Below, piece after piece: positions 36,532 to 45,631 of a DNA stretch of 64,000 nucleotides. This stretch comes from Thermocrinis ruber. Its GTDB lineage: Bacteria > Aquificota > Aquificia > Aquificales > Aquificaceae. How positions within the stretch are numbered: position 1 is the stretch's first letter; the number at the start of each line of letters is the position of its first letter. The stretch covers positions 558,001 through 622,000 of the forward strand of contig NZ_CP007028.1 in assembly GCF_000512735.1 (NCBI RefSeq). Reading direction: 5' to 3'. The notes below the pieces were generated by a model. The model was given only the letters and a program-made list of their open reading frames with translations, made no database searches and was not told where the DNA came from. Position numbers and translations under genes: made by a program.

Positions 36532-37074
36532 ATGATGGAGGAGATTTTCAAAAGCACAGAAGAGGATATGAAAAAGGCGGTTCAGTACTTCAAGAATGAA
36601 ATAGCGGGCTTAAGAACAGGAAGGGCGAGCACCGCTTTAGTGGAGGAGATTAAGGTAGATTATTACGGCTCAAAGGTTCCCATAAAACAGTTGGCTTCTA
36701 TCAGTGTCCCGGAGGCAAACCAAATAGTCCTGCAGGTTTGGGACAAGGGAGCGGTGGACCTGGTGGAAAAGGCAATAATAGAAAACTTAAACATAACACC
36801 CCAAAAGCAAGGAAACGTCCTAAGGCTAACTCTACCACCTCTAACTGAGGAGAGAAGAAGAGAGTTGGTGCGCATGCTCCATAAGATGGCGGAAGAGGCG
36901 AGGGTGGCGGTCAGAAACATAAGGAGGGACGCAAAGGAGCTAATAGAGGATCAGGAGGGCGTCTCTGAGGACGAAATAAAGAGGGCTTTGGAAAGACTCC
37001 AAAAGCTAACGGACAAATACATAGAGGAAATAAACCAGTTAACGGAAGCCAAAGAAAAGGAGATCCTTGGCTAA
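36532..37074 (+). CDS. frr: Ribosome recycling factor
   Basis: Splits the post-termination ribosome with EF-G. GLRTGRASTALVEEIKVDYYG (about 25-45), ASISVPEANQIVLQVWD and LTEERRRELVRMLHKMAEEARVAVRNIRRDA (split here across domain I helices) are diagnostic. Two adjacent ATGs (36532, 36535) are possible; the first is used because the -10 box is 8 nt away. The 3' end overlaps the convergent glycosyltransferase gene by 4 bp. Confidence 0.97.
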   Translation: MMEEIFKSTEEDMKKAVQYFKNEIAGLRTGRASTALVEEIKVDYYGSKVPIKQLASISVPEANQIVLQVWDKGAVDLVEKAIIENLNITPQKQGNVLRLTLPPLTEERRRELVRMLHKMAEEARVAVRNIRRDAKELIEDQEGVSEDEIKRALERLQKLTDKYIEEINQLTEAKEKEILG

Positions 37075-38294
37075 GGCTCACACATGTAAAGTCTGTAGTT
37101 GCCGTCAAACTCCCTTGCCTTCAAAATTTCCCTGCATTCCCTTATGTCCTCTTTGCTTATGAGCATTGCCCTGTGGTTGGGAACATGGTCTATCTTCGGC
37201 ACACATCTTTTCAAATAAAAGGGAATGGAGGATATCTCGGCTCCTCTGTAGAAATATACGGGTCCGTCAAAATCCTTTAGAAAGGGCAGTGCCTTCCTTT
37301 GAAACCGGTTTTCTTCATAAAAATACACACCCATACTTAAACCTAATAGGAAAACAGTGGCTATCACCAAAACCCTCTTTATGTAATCCATAGAAAGCTG
37401 GTAAGCGAAGGCTATGGAGAGGGCAGGATAAGAAAAGATTATGTAGTGGTGCAGTTTGTTTTTGGCAAGGCTGAAAAAAACAACCACAAACACAGCCCAA
37501 AGCAAGAAGGGAAGGATTTTTGGCTCCTTTTTAAAGAACTTTGGAATGGCCGGAAGGTAGAAAATGAAGGCAACGGCAAGAACGATAAGATAGTAATAAA
37601 AGGGGTAAGAATGGATGATAGTTTGCCCTGTGTATCTCATTATGTTTTCATAAATGAAAAACTTTTGAAAGTATGCCCAGCCAAAGTTGTAGAGCATGAG
37701 ATAATACCAGCTTCCTCCCACCAACAAGAAAAGGAGGACGCCCTTTAATTGAAGAAATGCAAGATCCCTTCTGAGGATCAAGTAAGCACCCAGAGGTAAA
37801 AACACGCCCACCGGTCCTTTGGTTAAAAAGGCAAAGGCTAAAAAGAGCCATCCCAAGGTGGTTCTGTTAGTTAAGAAAAAGTAAAGACCTCCCAGCATAA
37901 AAAAGTTAAGAAGCATCTCGGGGACAAAAGCCCTTGACTCCACCCACACGTGGGGCAAGGTAGCAAGCACCAAAAAGGATTTAAGGGCAGTTTCCCTGTC
38001 AAAGAAAAGCTTTGCCATAAGATATGTGAAAATTCCCACACCAAAGGCAGAAAGCCCGGAGACCAACCTAAGGGAGAACTCGTTCAATCCAAAGAGCTTG
38101 GCAAAGACCAATCCAAAATAGTAAAGCATGGGTGGTTTTTCAAAACGCACCTGACAGTTGTAGTAGGGCACTAAAAAGTCTTTGGAGCTTAGCATGTTTA
38201 AAACCGCTGAGGCGTTCCTACCCTCATCCAAAGAGGTCAGCCCCAAAAACCAATTGCCAAAGATGAAAAAGAAGAGACCAAACAAAAACCACAT
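37071..38294 (-). CDS. Membrane glycosyltransferase, GT39/ArnT type
   Basis: A 407-aa polytopic protein. The first periplasmic loop has SLDEGRNA and RFEKPPMLYY, the acidic and EKPP motifs of the PMT/ArnT (GT39/GT83) superfamily, which transfer sugars from polyprenyl phosphates to lipid A, proteins or other glycans. About ten hydrophobic segments follow, then a small C-terminal domain. It follows a PAP2 phosphatase gene by 6 bp; together they suggest lipid A or glycan modification (inference). Confidence 0.8.
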   Translation of the reverse strand: MWFLFGLFFFIFGNWFLGLTSLDEGRNASAVLNMLSSKDFLVPYYNCQVRFEKPPMLYYFGLVFAKLFGLNEFSLRLVSGLSAFGVGIFTYLMAKLFFDRETALKSFLVLATLPHVWVESRAFVPEMLLNFFMLGGLYFFLTNRTTLGWLFLAFAFLTKGPVGVFLPLGAYLILRRDLAFLQLKGVLLFLLVGGSWYYLMLYNFGWAYFQKFFIYENIMRYTGQTIIHSYPFYYYLIVLAVAFIFYLPAIPKFFKKEPKILPFLLWAVFVVVFFSLAKNKLHHYIIFSYPALSIAFAYQLSMDYIKRVLVIATVFLLGLSMGVYFYEENRFQRKALPFLKDFDGPVYFYRGAEISSIPFYLKRCVPKIDHVPNHRAMLISKEDIRECREILKAREFDGNYRLYMCEP

Positions 38295-38300
38295 AACCCC

Positions 38301-38807
38301 TTATGCAAGGCGTAGGGCAATCAAGAAGGAGAAGATGCCTATGAGGGCTCCCGCAAAAACATCAAGGGGAAAGTGTGCTCCCACATATACTCTACCGTAG
38401 GCTATCAGTAAAGCATAGACCAAAAAGACAAAACCCAACTTTGGATTGAGCCAGAGGAAAAAACTAGCCAAGGCAAAGGCCATTGCACTATCCCCCGAGG
38501 GGAAGGAGCTCAGATGCAAAGGCTCCAAAAGATAAACATCCTCTAAAAGGGTTGCGGGTCTTGGTTGTTTGGTGAGTTTCTTTAAAACCTCCACCAAAAC
38601 GGTGGATATGCCCATGGTGTATAAAAACACCTTAAGGCTTGCCTTTTGAAAAATAAACAAACCGATAAAAATCGGGATTAAAACCCAACCTTTGCCCAAA
38701 AGGTAGAATTTGGAAAAGAACGCATCCAAAAGGGGATGCCTGTTGTGGTTTATGAGATAAAAAAGCTCTCTGTTAAGATAAAAGTTCTCAAAGACAACCC
38801 TAAACAC
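38301..38807 (-). CDS. PAP2-family membrane phosphatase
   Basis: Five or six membrane helices with the three PAP2 motifs: KKLTKQPRPA, FPSGDSAMAF and YGRVYVGAHFPLDV. These act on lipid phosphates or pyrophosphates (undecaprenyl-PP, lipid A or phosphatidate). Start is uncertain: GTG 38807 has GAGG at good spacing; TTG 38825 would add six residues. It overlaps ilvN by a few bases and precedes the GT39-type gene. Confidence 0.85.
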   Translation of the reverse strand: MFRVVFENFYLNRELFYLINHNRHPLLDAFFSKFYLLGKGWVLIPIFIGLFIFQKASLKVFLYTMGISTVLVEVLKKLTKQPRPATLLEDVYLLEPLHLSSFPSGDSAMAFALASFFLWLNPKLGFVFLVYALLIAYGRVYVGAHFPLDVFAGALIGIFSFLIALRLA

Positions 38808-39363
38808 CTTCCCTCTCCAGGGCAACCTTTCCAGTCCTTGCCATCTCCTTTATGCCAAAGGGTCTGACCAATTCCACAAAGGCGTTTATCTTGTCTTCAT
38901 CTCCCGTGATCTCCACCGTGTAGGTATCTGGAGAGACGTCCACGATCTTGCCCCTAAAGATCTCTGTAAGTCTGAGAACCTCATCCCTTGCCCTTGGAGT
39001 GGCGGTATATACCTTTATCAGGGCAAGCTCCCTCTCCACATGGGGGCTATCTGTTAGGTCTCTAACCTTTATGGTATCTATGAGCTTTCTTAACTGTTTT
39101 ACCACCTGCTCTATTACCACATCGTCCCCTATTACCTCTATGGTCATCAAAGAAAAGCCTTTCTCGTGAGTCTCTCCCACCGACAATCCCTCTATGTTGT
39201 ATCCCTTGCCCGCTATGAGGGTTGCGATCCGGGCGAGAACTCCAAGCTCGTTGCGCACGAGCACAGATATTATGTGCCTCCTTGTCTCTCCCTTCCTTAC
39301 TTCCCTCAGCAGCGGTGCCTTTATGGCAGACAGCTCGTTCTTTCCACCCACCGTATCACTCAT
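38800..39363 (-). CDS. ilvN: Acetolactate synthase, small (regulatory) subunit
   Basis: The ACT-domain subunit that regulates branched-chain amino-acid synthesis. The N-terminal ACT domain (ISVLVRNELGVLARIATLIA, GYNIEGLSVGETHEKGFS) and the C-terminal IlvN domain (LALIKVYTATPRARDEVL) are both present. An N-terminal extension of about 28 residues precedes the ACT domain, longer than usual. The catalytic ilvB is not in the window. It overlaps surE by 4 bp. Confidence 0.93.
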   Translation of the reverse strand: MSDTVGGKNELSAIKAPLLREVRKGETRRHIISVLVRNELGVLARIATLIAGKGYNIEGLSVGETHEKGFSLMTIEVIGDDVVIEQVVKQLRKLIDTIKVRDLTDSPHVERELALIKVYTATPRARDEVLRLTEIFRGKIVDVSPDTYTVEITGDEDKINAFVELVRPFGIKEMARTGKVALEREGV

Positions 39364-40130
39364 TTTTCCACCTCTGTAGTAAATTTTAAACGCTTTTTAA
39401 GTATCTCCATAGCCCTGTAGTTGGTTAAGTCCAGTTGCAAGGGTGTTATGGACACGTAGCCATGATAAACAGCCCAATAGTCAGTACCCTCCTCCAAGTG
39501 CCATCCAAACTCAGTGGCGGTGATCCAGTAAAGGGGCTTTTTGCCCGGATCAAGGAGTTTTAAAACCTTTTCTTTGTATGCCCTCCTGCCCTGTTTGGTG
39601 ATCAAAAAGCCCTTTATTTGGTCTTGGGGCAAATCGGGAATATTCACGTTCAAGTATGTGTCTTCGGGCATACCCTTTTCTAAAACCTCTATAACTACCT
39701 TTTTTGCCACCTTTGCAATCTCTGAAAAATTCTTACTCTCTCCTCCAAAGGCGGAGAAGGCTATGGAGGGTATTCCGAGAATTCGGCCTTCCATGGCACC
39801 GGAGACAGTGCCCGAGTAAGTTATGTCCTCGCCCAAGTTGGGACCCTCGTTTATACCCGAGCATACCATGTCTGGCTTTTTACCATCAAGCAAAACGTAG
39901 TAGCCCAAATGTACGCAATCTGCGGGAGTTCCACCTATAACCGTCCAAAAGTCCTCATCTACCCTCCTGATCCTCAAGGGCATGCTGAAGGTCAAAGAGT
40001 GTCCCACACCGCTGAGATTTCTATCAGGGGCAATCGTTATAACCCTTCCAAGACTCTTTAGCTCTTCCCTCAGGGCCCTTATACCCTCAGAAAAGTATCC
40101 ATCGTCGTTAGTTAGCAGAAATACTGGCAT
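39360..40130 (-). CDS. surE: 5'/3'-nucleotidase SurE
   Basis: A metal-dependent nucleoside monophosphatase. VFLLTNDDGYFSEGIRAL (metal-binding DD), APDRNLSGVGHSLTF, GTPADCVHLG and VCSGINEGPNLGEDITYSGTV are family motifs. 256 aa is typical. It overlaps the haem-copper oxidase-like gene by 23 bp. Confidence 0.96.
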   Translation of the reverse strand: MPVFLLTNDDGYFSEGIRALREELKSLGRVITIAPDRNLSGVGHSLTFSMPLRIRRVDEDFWTVIGGTPADCVHLGYYVLLDGKKPDMVCSGINEGPNLGEDITYSGTVSGAMEGRILGIPSIAFSAFGGESKNFSEIAKVAKKVVIEVLEKGMPEDTYLNVNIPDLPQDQIKGFLITKQGRRAYKEKVLKLLDPGKKPLYWITATEFGWHLEEGTDYWAVYHGYVSITPLQLDLTNYRAMEILKKRLKFTTEVEK

Positions 40131-41388
40131 GTCTACCCTTGAGGCTGATCCTTAGCATGGAGATAACAAAGATAACGCCACCGATGACTGCAAACACAGT
40201 ACCCACCATCATCAAACCCAGGGACAAAAGCACAAAGGGGTCGTCGGTAAAGCCTGTGCCGTAGGTCTTCCTTGGGGCACCCTTAAAGCCCGCAAAGTAA
40301 AGTCCCAGAACAAAGAGCACCATACCAAAGCCATACATGAAAAGCTGAAACCTTGCCACCTTTGGAAAATCCTTTACCCAACCATACTCCTTTACCAAGT
40401 GGTAGGAGATACCCATTAGGGCTAAGGTCAGGCTAGTTACCGCGCCATGGTAGTGGGCGGGAACCCTAAGGTCTGACTTCAACCCTGCGTAGGCGATAAG
40501 GATTCCAAGAAAGTAAAGGAGCATAGAAAGCCAAAGAGTAATGGAATAAACAGAGTAGTTAAAGACAAGTCTTCTCAGGATGTTAAAGGCGTGTAAAAAG
40601 ATAGGAATGCCAAGTCCTATGGCGTAGGATATCTCAGTGAAAACCTTTGCAGACCTTGAGACGGGGTCTTCAAAGATCACAGGCACAAGTACCAAAAGTA
40701 CTGAAAAGAAAAGAAAGGAAAGGTTCGCATATCTCAAGAGTTTTAGCTCGTGCTCAACTCCCAAGAGTTTTGCTAAGAAGTACCACGAAAATAGTAAAAC
40801 TGCACCGTTCAGAAACTGATGGATGTGTCCAGGTGCCCAATAGAGCCTTTCGTAGAAGAGGTAAAGCTCCGAATGACTACCCGTTTTAGGTATGGAAGTC
40901 AGGGTTGCCAAAAGCATCATAAGGGCTAAGACTACGCTTGCGCTCAAGCTGTTTATCGTCGGGTCCTTGGAGAATAAGTTCTTTATGGCTAAATCAAGCC
41001 TAACAATGCTCGCAAGCCAGAAGCCCGAAAAGAAGAGTATAGCACCTGCAAAAAAGAGGGGATGGTCTATGGTAGGAAGGTAATTGTTGGAGACCGCGGT
41101 ACCCTTGCCGGAGAGGGAAATAAGGGCTATGCCCAAGAAACCTAAAAGGACAAGATAGAAGCTAATGGGATCCCTCTTTGGTATGATCCTGTTCCAAAGA
41201 AGCATAGTAAAGGTGAGCAAAAAGACCACAATAGCCAAGTCTACATGTCCCACCAAGGCATGGTAAAAGTATCCGGGAGGGAAGAGTTTATAAAGAATTG
41301 GCGTGCGTGCCAGCGCCACCAAAAAAGCCAGAAGACCACCGAGACCCAAAGAGACAATAGAAAGTAAAAAGAGCGGTCTTTCCATCAC
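40108..41388 (-). CDS. Haem-copper oxidase subunit I-like protein lacking the CuB His-His pair
   Basis: A 426-aa protein with about twelve hydrophobic segments, similar to B-type (ba3-like) subunit I. HALVGHVDLAIVVF has the helix II low-spin-haem His, YWAPGHIHQF the helix VI His, and VPAHYHGAVTSL the helix X haem His pair. In the helix VII region (VPVIFEDPVSRSAKVF...) the HH pair that completes CuB is absent. Oxygen reduction by the normal mechanism is thus doubtful. It is fused in transcription to ctaA and ctaB; no subunit II or III gene is adjacent. Confidence 0.75.
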   Translation of the reverse strand: MMERPLFLLSIVSLGLGGLLAFLVALARTPILYKLFPPGYFYHALVGHVDLAIVVFLLTFTMLLWNRIIPKRDPISFYLVLLGFLGIALISLSGKGTAVSNNYLPTIDHPLFFAGAILFFSGFWLASIVRLDLAIKNLFSKDPTINSLSASVVLALMMLLATLTSIPKTGSHSELYLFYERLYWAPGHIHQFLNGAVLLFSWYFLAKLLGVEHELKLLRYANLSFLFFSVLLVLVPVIFEDPVSRSAKVFTEISYAIGLGIPIFLHAFNILRRLVFNYSVYSITLWLSMLLYFLGILIAYAGLKSDLRVPAHYHGAVTSLTLALMGISYHLVKEYGWVKDFPKVARFQLFMYGFGMVLFVLGLYFAGFKGAPRKTYGTGFTDDPFVLLSLGLMMVGTVFAVIGGVIFVISMLRISLKGRHASISAN

Positions 41389-42266
41389 TATCTCCTCATA
41401 TCAAAGACCATAATGGTAAATAGAAGGGCCAAGTATAAGATTGAGTAGAAAAACAAAAAGCCACCCTTTGGCTCCTTTGAAGAAACAAACTTCAAGGTTA
41501 GGGCTAAATAGATCAAGCTCAGCAGTGATGCGGACAAAAAGTATATTTCACCAGCCATACCGTAAAAGTAGGGCAGAAGGCTTACGGGCAAAAGCCCAGC
41601 GGTGTACAGAAGGGTTCTAACCTTTGTATGCTCTATACCTCTTACAACAGGCATGGTGGGAATGCCAGCCACTTTGTAATCTTGGGCGTACTTTATAGCC
41701 AAAACCCAAAAGTGAGGAGGTTGCCATATGAACATGATCAGAAAGAGGATGAGAGGTTCAAGGCTCAGGCTTCCAGTAACCGCAGTATAGCCTATAACCG
41801 GGGGCATTGCACCGGCAACACCCCCTATTTCCGTAGCCAAGGGGCTCTTTCTTTTAAGGCTAAGGGTATATACGGAAATATAAAAAAAAGACGCCAAGGC
41901 GGTAAAGAAGGTGGCTATAGGGTTTGTAAAGAAGAACATGATCAGGAAGGAGAGGGAAAGTAGAGATACTCCAAACCAAAAGGCGTGGGATGGTGCCACA
42001 CTGCCAAGGGGAAGAGGTCTTGATTTAGTGCGTTCCATCAGGGCGTCAATGTCCCTATCAAAGTATTGGTTCAGAACTGCAGAGCCCGCAGAAGCCAAAC
42101 CGGTGCCAAGCAAAGTCCAAAAAACAAGCTCCACCGGAGGCATACCCCTCTGGGCAAAATACATACCCGTTAGGGTAGTTATTAGCACCAAAAGAACAAT
42201 ACCCGGCTTCGTAAGGAGTATGTAATCCTTCAGAGAAGCCATTTTAACTAAAGTCTTTACTACCAT
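41388..42266 (-). CDS. ctaB: Protohaem IX farnesyltransferase (haem O synthase)
   Basis: A UbiA-family prenyltransferase making haem O. NQYFDRDIDALMERTKSRPLP carries the first Asp-rich motif, with KIAYAQDYKVAGIPTMP-like second motif (KYAQDYKVAGIPTMP). About eight membrane segments. ATG 42266 overlaps the ctaA stop; ATG 42242 (MASLKDYILLTKPG) is nearer the family start. One base is shared with the next gene. Confidence 0.95.
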   Translation of the reverse strand: MVVKTLVKMASLKDYILLTKPGIVLLVLITTLTGMYFAQRGMPPVELVFWTLLGTGLASAGSAVLNQYFDRDIDALMERTKSRPLPLGSVAPSHAFWFGVSLLSLSFLIMFFFTNPIATFFTALASFFYISVYTLSLKRKSPLATEIGGVAGAMPPVIGYTAVTGSLSLEPLILFLIMFIWQPPHFWVLAIKYAQDYKVAGIPTMPVVRGIEHTKVRTLLYTAGLLPVSLLPYFYGMAGEIYFLSASLLSLIYLALTLKFVSSKEPKGGFLFFYSILYLALLFTIMVFDMRR

Positions 42267-43114
42267 GCGGTCCTCAGGTTAGGTTGTGGTTCTCCTAACT
42301 TTAGGTGATAAGTTAGCCAAGCAAAGAGGAAAAAGCCGGAGGCGGTGTCAAGAAAAACCAAAGGAAGGAAGAAACCGCTCAAAACCATGGAGATGGCAAA
42401 GACAAACTGAAGGTTTATCAAAGCAAAGGTGTAGAGGGCAAGCCGACTCCTTGAAACTACCAAGTAAAGCAGGAAAGCTAACCAGGTTAAGTAAGCAAGG
42501 TTCCTATGGATAAATTGCAGGGCAATTTGCCAGTTGGAAAGGTCTGGGATCAGGGCACCTGCACATGTGGGCCACTCGTGACCGCAAGCCTCGCCAGAGC
42601 CCGTGTATCTGACCAACACACCCGTGATCATTGTTGCAAGGGCAAAGGTATAAGCCCAAAGGGGAATACCATCACCAGTAGGCTTGTCTTTTTGAATGAA
42701 CCTGTAAGTTAGCACAAGGGAGCCTAGGATGAGCATAGACTCGTATATGTGAAAGGATTCCAAGAGCATATGGCTAACGTATTTAAGGTTGGGAGCTTCC
42801 GATTTTATCATCTTCATGCCTGTAAGGGCAGCGCTTACAGTAAAAAGCAAAGCCAAAGCGGAGGTAAGCCTGGGCAATCCTTTGAAGTGCTTCCAAACAT
42901 AGATAAAGGTCAAGAGCACAAAGAGCCCCGCAATGCTACTGACCGTTCTGTGTCCCATTTCCAACTTGGCTGAGGTCTCTTTTGGTAGGCTAAAATCTCC
43001 GTAGCAAAGGGGCCAACTGGGACACGCCAAACCCGAGTCCGTGCTCCTTACCACCCCTCCCCAAATCATTACTATATAGGTGAAAAGTATGGCAAAGCCT
43101 AAGATTATTCGCAT
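42260..43114 (-). CDS. ctaA: Haem A synthase (CtaA/COX15)
   Basis: Oxidises the haem O methyl group to give haem A. Eight membrane helices with the first-half MIWGGVVRSTDSGLACPSWPLCYG and second-half TGVLVRYTGSGEACGHEWPTCAG repeats, both with conserved Cys pairs, and haem-ligand His in KLEMGHRTVSS and FIHRNLAY. ATG 43114 (MRIILGF) fits; an upstream start would add a basic stretch of 47 residues. It follows the PTPS gene by 10 bp. Confidence 0.94.
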   Translation of the reverse strand: MRIILGFAILFTYIVMIWGGVVRSTDSGLACPSWPLCYGDFSLPKETSAKLEMGHRTVSSIAGLFVLLTFIYVWKHFKGLPRLTSALALLFTVSAALTGMKMIKSEAPNLKYVSHMLLESFHIYESMLILGSLVLTYRFIQKDKPTGDGIPLWAYTFALATMITGVLVRYTGSGEACGHEWPTCAGALIPDLSNWQIALQFIHRNLAYLTWLAFLLYLVVSRSRLALYTFALINLQFVFAISMVLSGFFLPLVFLDTASGFFLFAWLTYHLKLGEPQPNLRTAW

Positions 43115-43124
43115 AGCTTTAAAA

Positions 43125-43472
43125 TTATACCTCAAAGTATTCTGCGCCACAGTCCTCTGTTTCCCAAACCACCACCTTTTGGACGGTCGGGTATCTTTCT
43201 TTAACCCTTTCGTAGAGCCATTTTGCCACATTCTCCGCACTGGGAGAAAAGTCAAACACCTCGTTCAACAGTTTGTAATCTGGAAGGATTTCATCAAGAA
43301 ACTTAGAGATCTCCACAAAGTCCTCACCCATACCGCCCTCGTCCAAGGTGTGCACCTTTAAAAAGACCTCCACCGCCCAGGTGTGACCGTGCAGAGGTTC
43401 TGGCTTTCCGTGGTAGTTGGTCAAAAAGTGTGCTGCGTTAAACTTCTTTTTAACTCTCAACAGCCAAGGCAT
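43125..43472 (-). CDS. 6-pyruvoyltetrahydropterin synthase family protein with an ExxHGH motif (PTPS-III-like)
   Basis: A 115-aa pterin enzyme of the T-fold superfamily. Zinc ligands H15, H28 and H30 are seen in FNAAHFL and LHGHTW. The Cys of QueD (as in CGRLHGH) is absent and Glu25 stands at ExxHGH, the pattern described for PTPS-III enzymes that replace dihydroneopterin aldolase in folate synthesis. So it may serve folate rather than queuosine synthesis; QueD is the alternative. A TTTACT-N17-TAAAAT promoter ends 7 nt before ATG. Confidence 0.78.
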   Translation of the reverse strand: MPWLLRVKKKFNAAHFLTNYHGKPEPLHGHTWAVEVFLKVHTLDEGGMGEDFVEISKFLDEILPDYKLLNEVFDFSPSAENVAKWLYERVKERYPTVQKVVVWETEDCGAEYFEV

Positions 43473-43479
43473 GCCTTTT

Positions 43480-43508
43480 ATTTTATATCCTAAACAAAGC
43501 TGAGTAAA
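43480..43508 (-). promoter_or_regulatory. Promoter of the PTPS-ctaA-ctaB operon
   Basis: On the minus strand TTTACT (about 43503-43508), 17-bp spacer, TAAAAT (43480-43485), only 7 nt before the start codon. Confidence 0.5.
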
Positions 43509-43572
43509 ATCATAATGAAAATCCGCTCTTAAAATACATTTAACTTAAATTTTTTAGGAAAGGAGGTGCAAT

Positions 43573-44781
43573 ATGGCACAAGTTTCTACAGAGAAGGTTA
43601 TATACAACAGGGCAGGCCAAAGGGTGGTTTCACCCGACTATTTACTTTTTGAAGCCCCGAGGACCAAGCATTTTATGACCGGTTCCGAAGCGGTCAAAGA
43701 GGCAGTCAAAAGGTCCTCTGTGGATGCATCCGTTTCTTATCCCATAACTCCCCAGTCTGAGGCGGCGCACCTGATTGGTGAACTGTGGGTAGAGGGCTAT
43801 GTGGGCGTCTATTTCAGGGGTGAGTCCGAGTTTGGCGTTATGTCTGAAATAGCAGGATGTGCTATGGCTGGGGCAAGGTGTATAACCACTACCTCCGGAC
43901 CAGGGACCCTCAGGGCAATGGAAAACTTCCCCATGTGGGCTGGTACCAGGATTCCCGTTCAGTTGGTTTTAATGGCAAGAGGTATAAACTCTCCACTTTC
44001 TATACAGCCTGACAACTTGGAGGTTTCTTTCCTTCTGGATACAGGATGCATGATCTGGTATGCAGAAAACGCCCAAGACCTCTTTGATATGATCATAGCG
44101 GGCTTTGTGGTGGCAGAAAAGCCCGAAGTCCATGTTCCAGTCATCACCGTAGTAGACGGCTTTTTTGTTTCCCACACCAGAGAGGCTGTGATGTTGCCTC
44201 CAGATGATATAGCTTTGCCTCCCTACGATCCATACAAGGCTCCAATGCCGGTCATAGACGCAGAAGTTCCTCCCGGAAGGTTCCTCAGGGACCCCTTTGT
44301 TATGAAATCCAACTATATCTCTTACGCCACGCATGCCAGCTGGCAGTTTGAAGTAAGGGCTGCCATAGAAAGGTCCAGACCTTACGCAAAGCACTACCTC
44401 AGAGGTCTCATAGAGGAGTTTGGAGATCCAGAGGCGGAAATTGTGTTTGTTGCCTGTGGAACCGCCGCAGCCCAGTCCAAGGAGGCGGTAAGGCTTCTTG
44501 AGGATGAAGGAATAAAGGCAAAGGTGGTAAAGCTAAAAACCATAAGACCTTTCCCCGTTGAGGAGCTAATAAACGCCACAAAGAACGCCAAGACAATCTT
44601 TGTGCCCGAGTTCAACGTGGTTGGATGGCTGGAGAGGGAGGTCAGAAGGTATCTTTACAAACGTTCCGACGCGGATATAATTGGAACCCCAAGGGTGGCA
44701 GGCGGTATGACAATGCCTCCTGAAGTAATAGTTAAAGAAGTCTTAAAAATACTTGGAAAGGAGGTAAAGCATGTCATATAA
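43573..44781 (+). CDS. 2-oxoacid:ferredoxin oxidoreductase, alpha subunit
   Basis: The large subunit of a pyruvate (or 2-oxoglutarate) ferredoxin oxidoreductase, used in the reductive direction for CO2 fixation. GSEAVKEAVKRSSVDASVSYPITPQSEAAH (N-terminal domain; split here for reading), GARCITTTSGPGTLRAMEN and VPEFNVVGWLEREVRRYL are typical of the alpha subunit. A strong Shine-Dalgarno (AAAGGAGGTG) precedes ATG. It overlaps the beta gene by 11 bp. Whether pyruvate or 2-oxoglutarate is the substrate cannot be told from sequence alone. Confidence 0.9.
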   Translation: MAQVSTEKVIYNRAGQRVVSPDYLLFEAPRTKHFMTGSEAVKEAVKRSSVDASVSYPITPQSEAAHLIGELWVEGYVGVYFRGESEFGVMSEIAGCAMAGARCITTTSGPGTLRAMENFPMWAGTRIPVQLVLMARGINSPLSIQPDNLEVSFLLDTGCMIWYAENAQDLFDMIIAGFVVAEKPEVHVPVITVVDGFFVSHTREAVMLPPDDIALPPYDPYKAPMPVIDAEVPPGRFLRDPFVMKSNYISYATHASWQFEVRAAIERSRPYAKHYLRGLIEEFGDPEAEIVFVACGTAAAQSKEAVRLLEDEGIKAKVVKLKTIRPFPVEELINATKNAKTIFVPEFNVVGWLEREVRRYLYKRSDADIIGTPRVAGGMTMPPEVIVKEVLKILGKEVKHVI

Positions 44782-45631
44782 GATCTATCAAGTAAACGAA
44801 GCACTTAGAGAATTTGTTCCAAAAGAAATAATAGACCTTGAGGAGAAGGCAACCTGGGGCAATCCCAAAAGGGGTGTTATGGACCTGCCTTACGCCAAGG
44901 AACTTATAGAGGAGCACTCCCTGTGTGCAGGTTGTCCCGAGTCAATGGCTTTTAGGTATATCCTTGCATCCCTTCCCGCACCCGAGGACACTATAATCGT
45001 CAATTCCACCGGTTGCACCTCTTTGGTGTTCCCACACATAGCCCTTCATACTGTTCATTCTCTCTTTGGAAACCAAAACGCAGTGGCAAGCGGTATAAAG
45101 AGGGTCCTTGAGTGGAGATTTCCAGAAAAGGTAAAGGATGTGATCGTTTTGGCTGGCGACGGTGCTATTGTAGACATAGGTCTTGACTGTACACTGCAGT
45201 CCTTCTTCAGACAGGAAAAGATCACCACCATATGCTTTGACAATGAGGTTTATGCAAACACAGGAGGTCAGGAGAGCGGTTCTACCGTCAAAGGGCATGT
45301 CTTTAAGATGGCCCCCAAGGGCAAGCAGTTTGAAAAGGTTCCAATGTGGCAGTTGGCAATAGACTCTGGTTGCCACTACGTGGCAAGGCTAACCGTATCT
45401 TCTCCTAAGAGGGTAGAGCAGGTAGTCAAAAAGGCTATATATGTAGCAAGGGAAGTGGGACCCACTTACATACACCTTTATACCCCTTGCATACTTGAGA
45501 TAGGTTTGAACTCCGACGATGGCTTGGAGGAAGCAAGGGCAAGGGACAAAGAAAGGTTCGCCTTCTTTGAGTATGCAACCCCAGAAGCCCAAGAGGTTAT
45601 AAACCGCAAGAAAGAGGAGGGATTGTTATGA
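44771..45631 (+). CDS. 2-oxoacid:ferredoxin oxidoreductase, beta subunit (TPP and 4Fe-4S)
   Basis: The catalytic subunit. CAGCPESMAFRYIL gives the first two cluster Cys, and further Cys are in NSTGCTS and LYTPC. The TPP-binding GDGAIVDIGLDC and DNEVYANTGGQESGST are clear. 286 aa. Preceded by AAAGGAGGTAAAGC as Shine-Dalgarno; overlaps the gamma gene by 4 bp. Confidence 0.92.
   Translation: MSYKIYQVNEALREFVPKEIIDLEEKATWGNPKRGVMDLPYAKELIEEHSLCAGCPESMAFRYILASLPAPEDTIIVNSTGCTSLVFPHIALHTVHSLFGNQNAVASGIKRVLEWRFPEKVKDVIVLAGDGAIVDIGLDCTLQSFFRQEKITTICFDNEVYANTGGQESGSTVKGHVFKMAPKGKQFEKVPMWQLAIDSGCHYVARLTVSSPKRVEQVVKKAIYVAREVGPTYIHLYTPCILEIGLNSDDGLEEARARDKERFAFFEYATPEAQEVINRKKEEGLL

Noticed and set aside
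36532-36537. Second ATG as the frr start
   Set aside because: The two ATGs are adjacent and cannot be separated by sequence; the first was kept because of the -10 distance.
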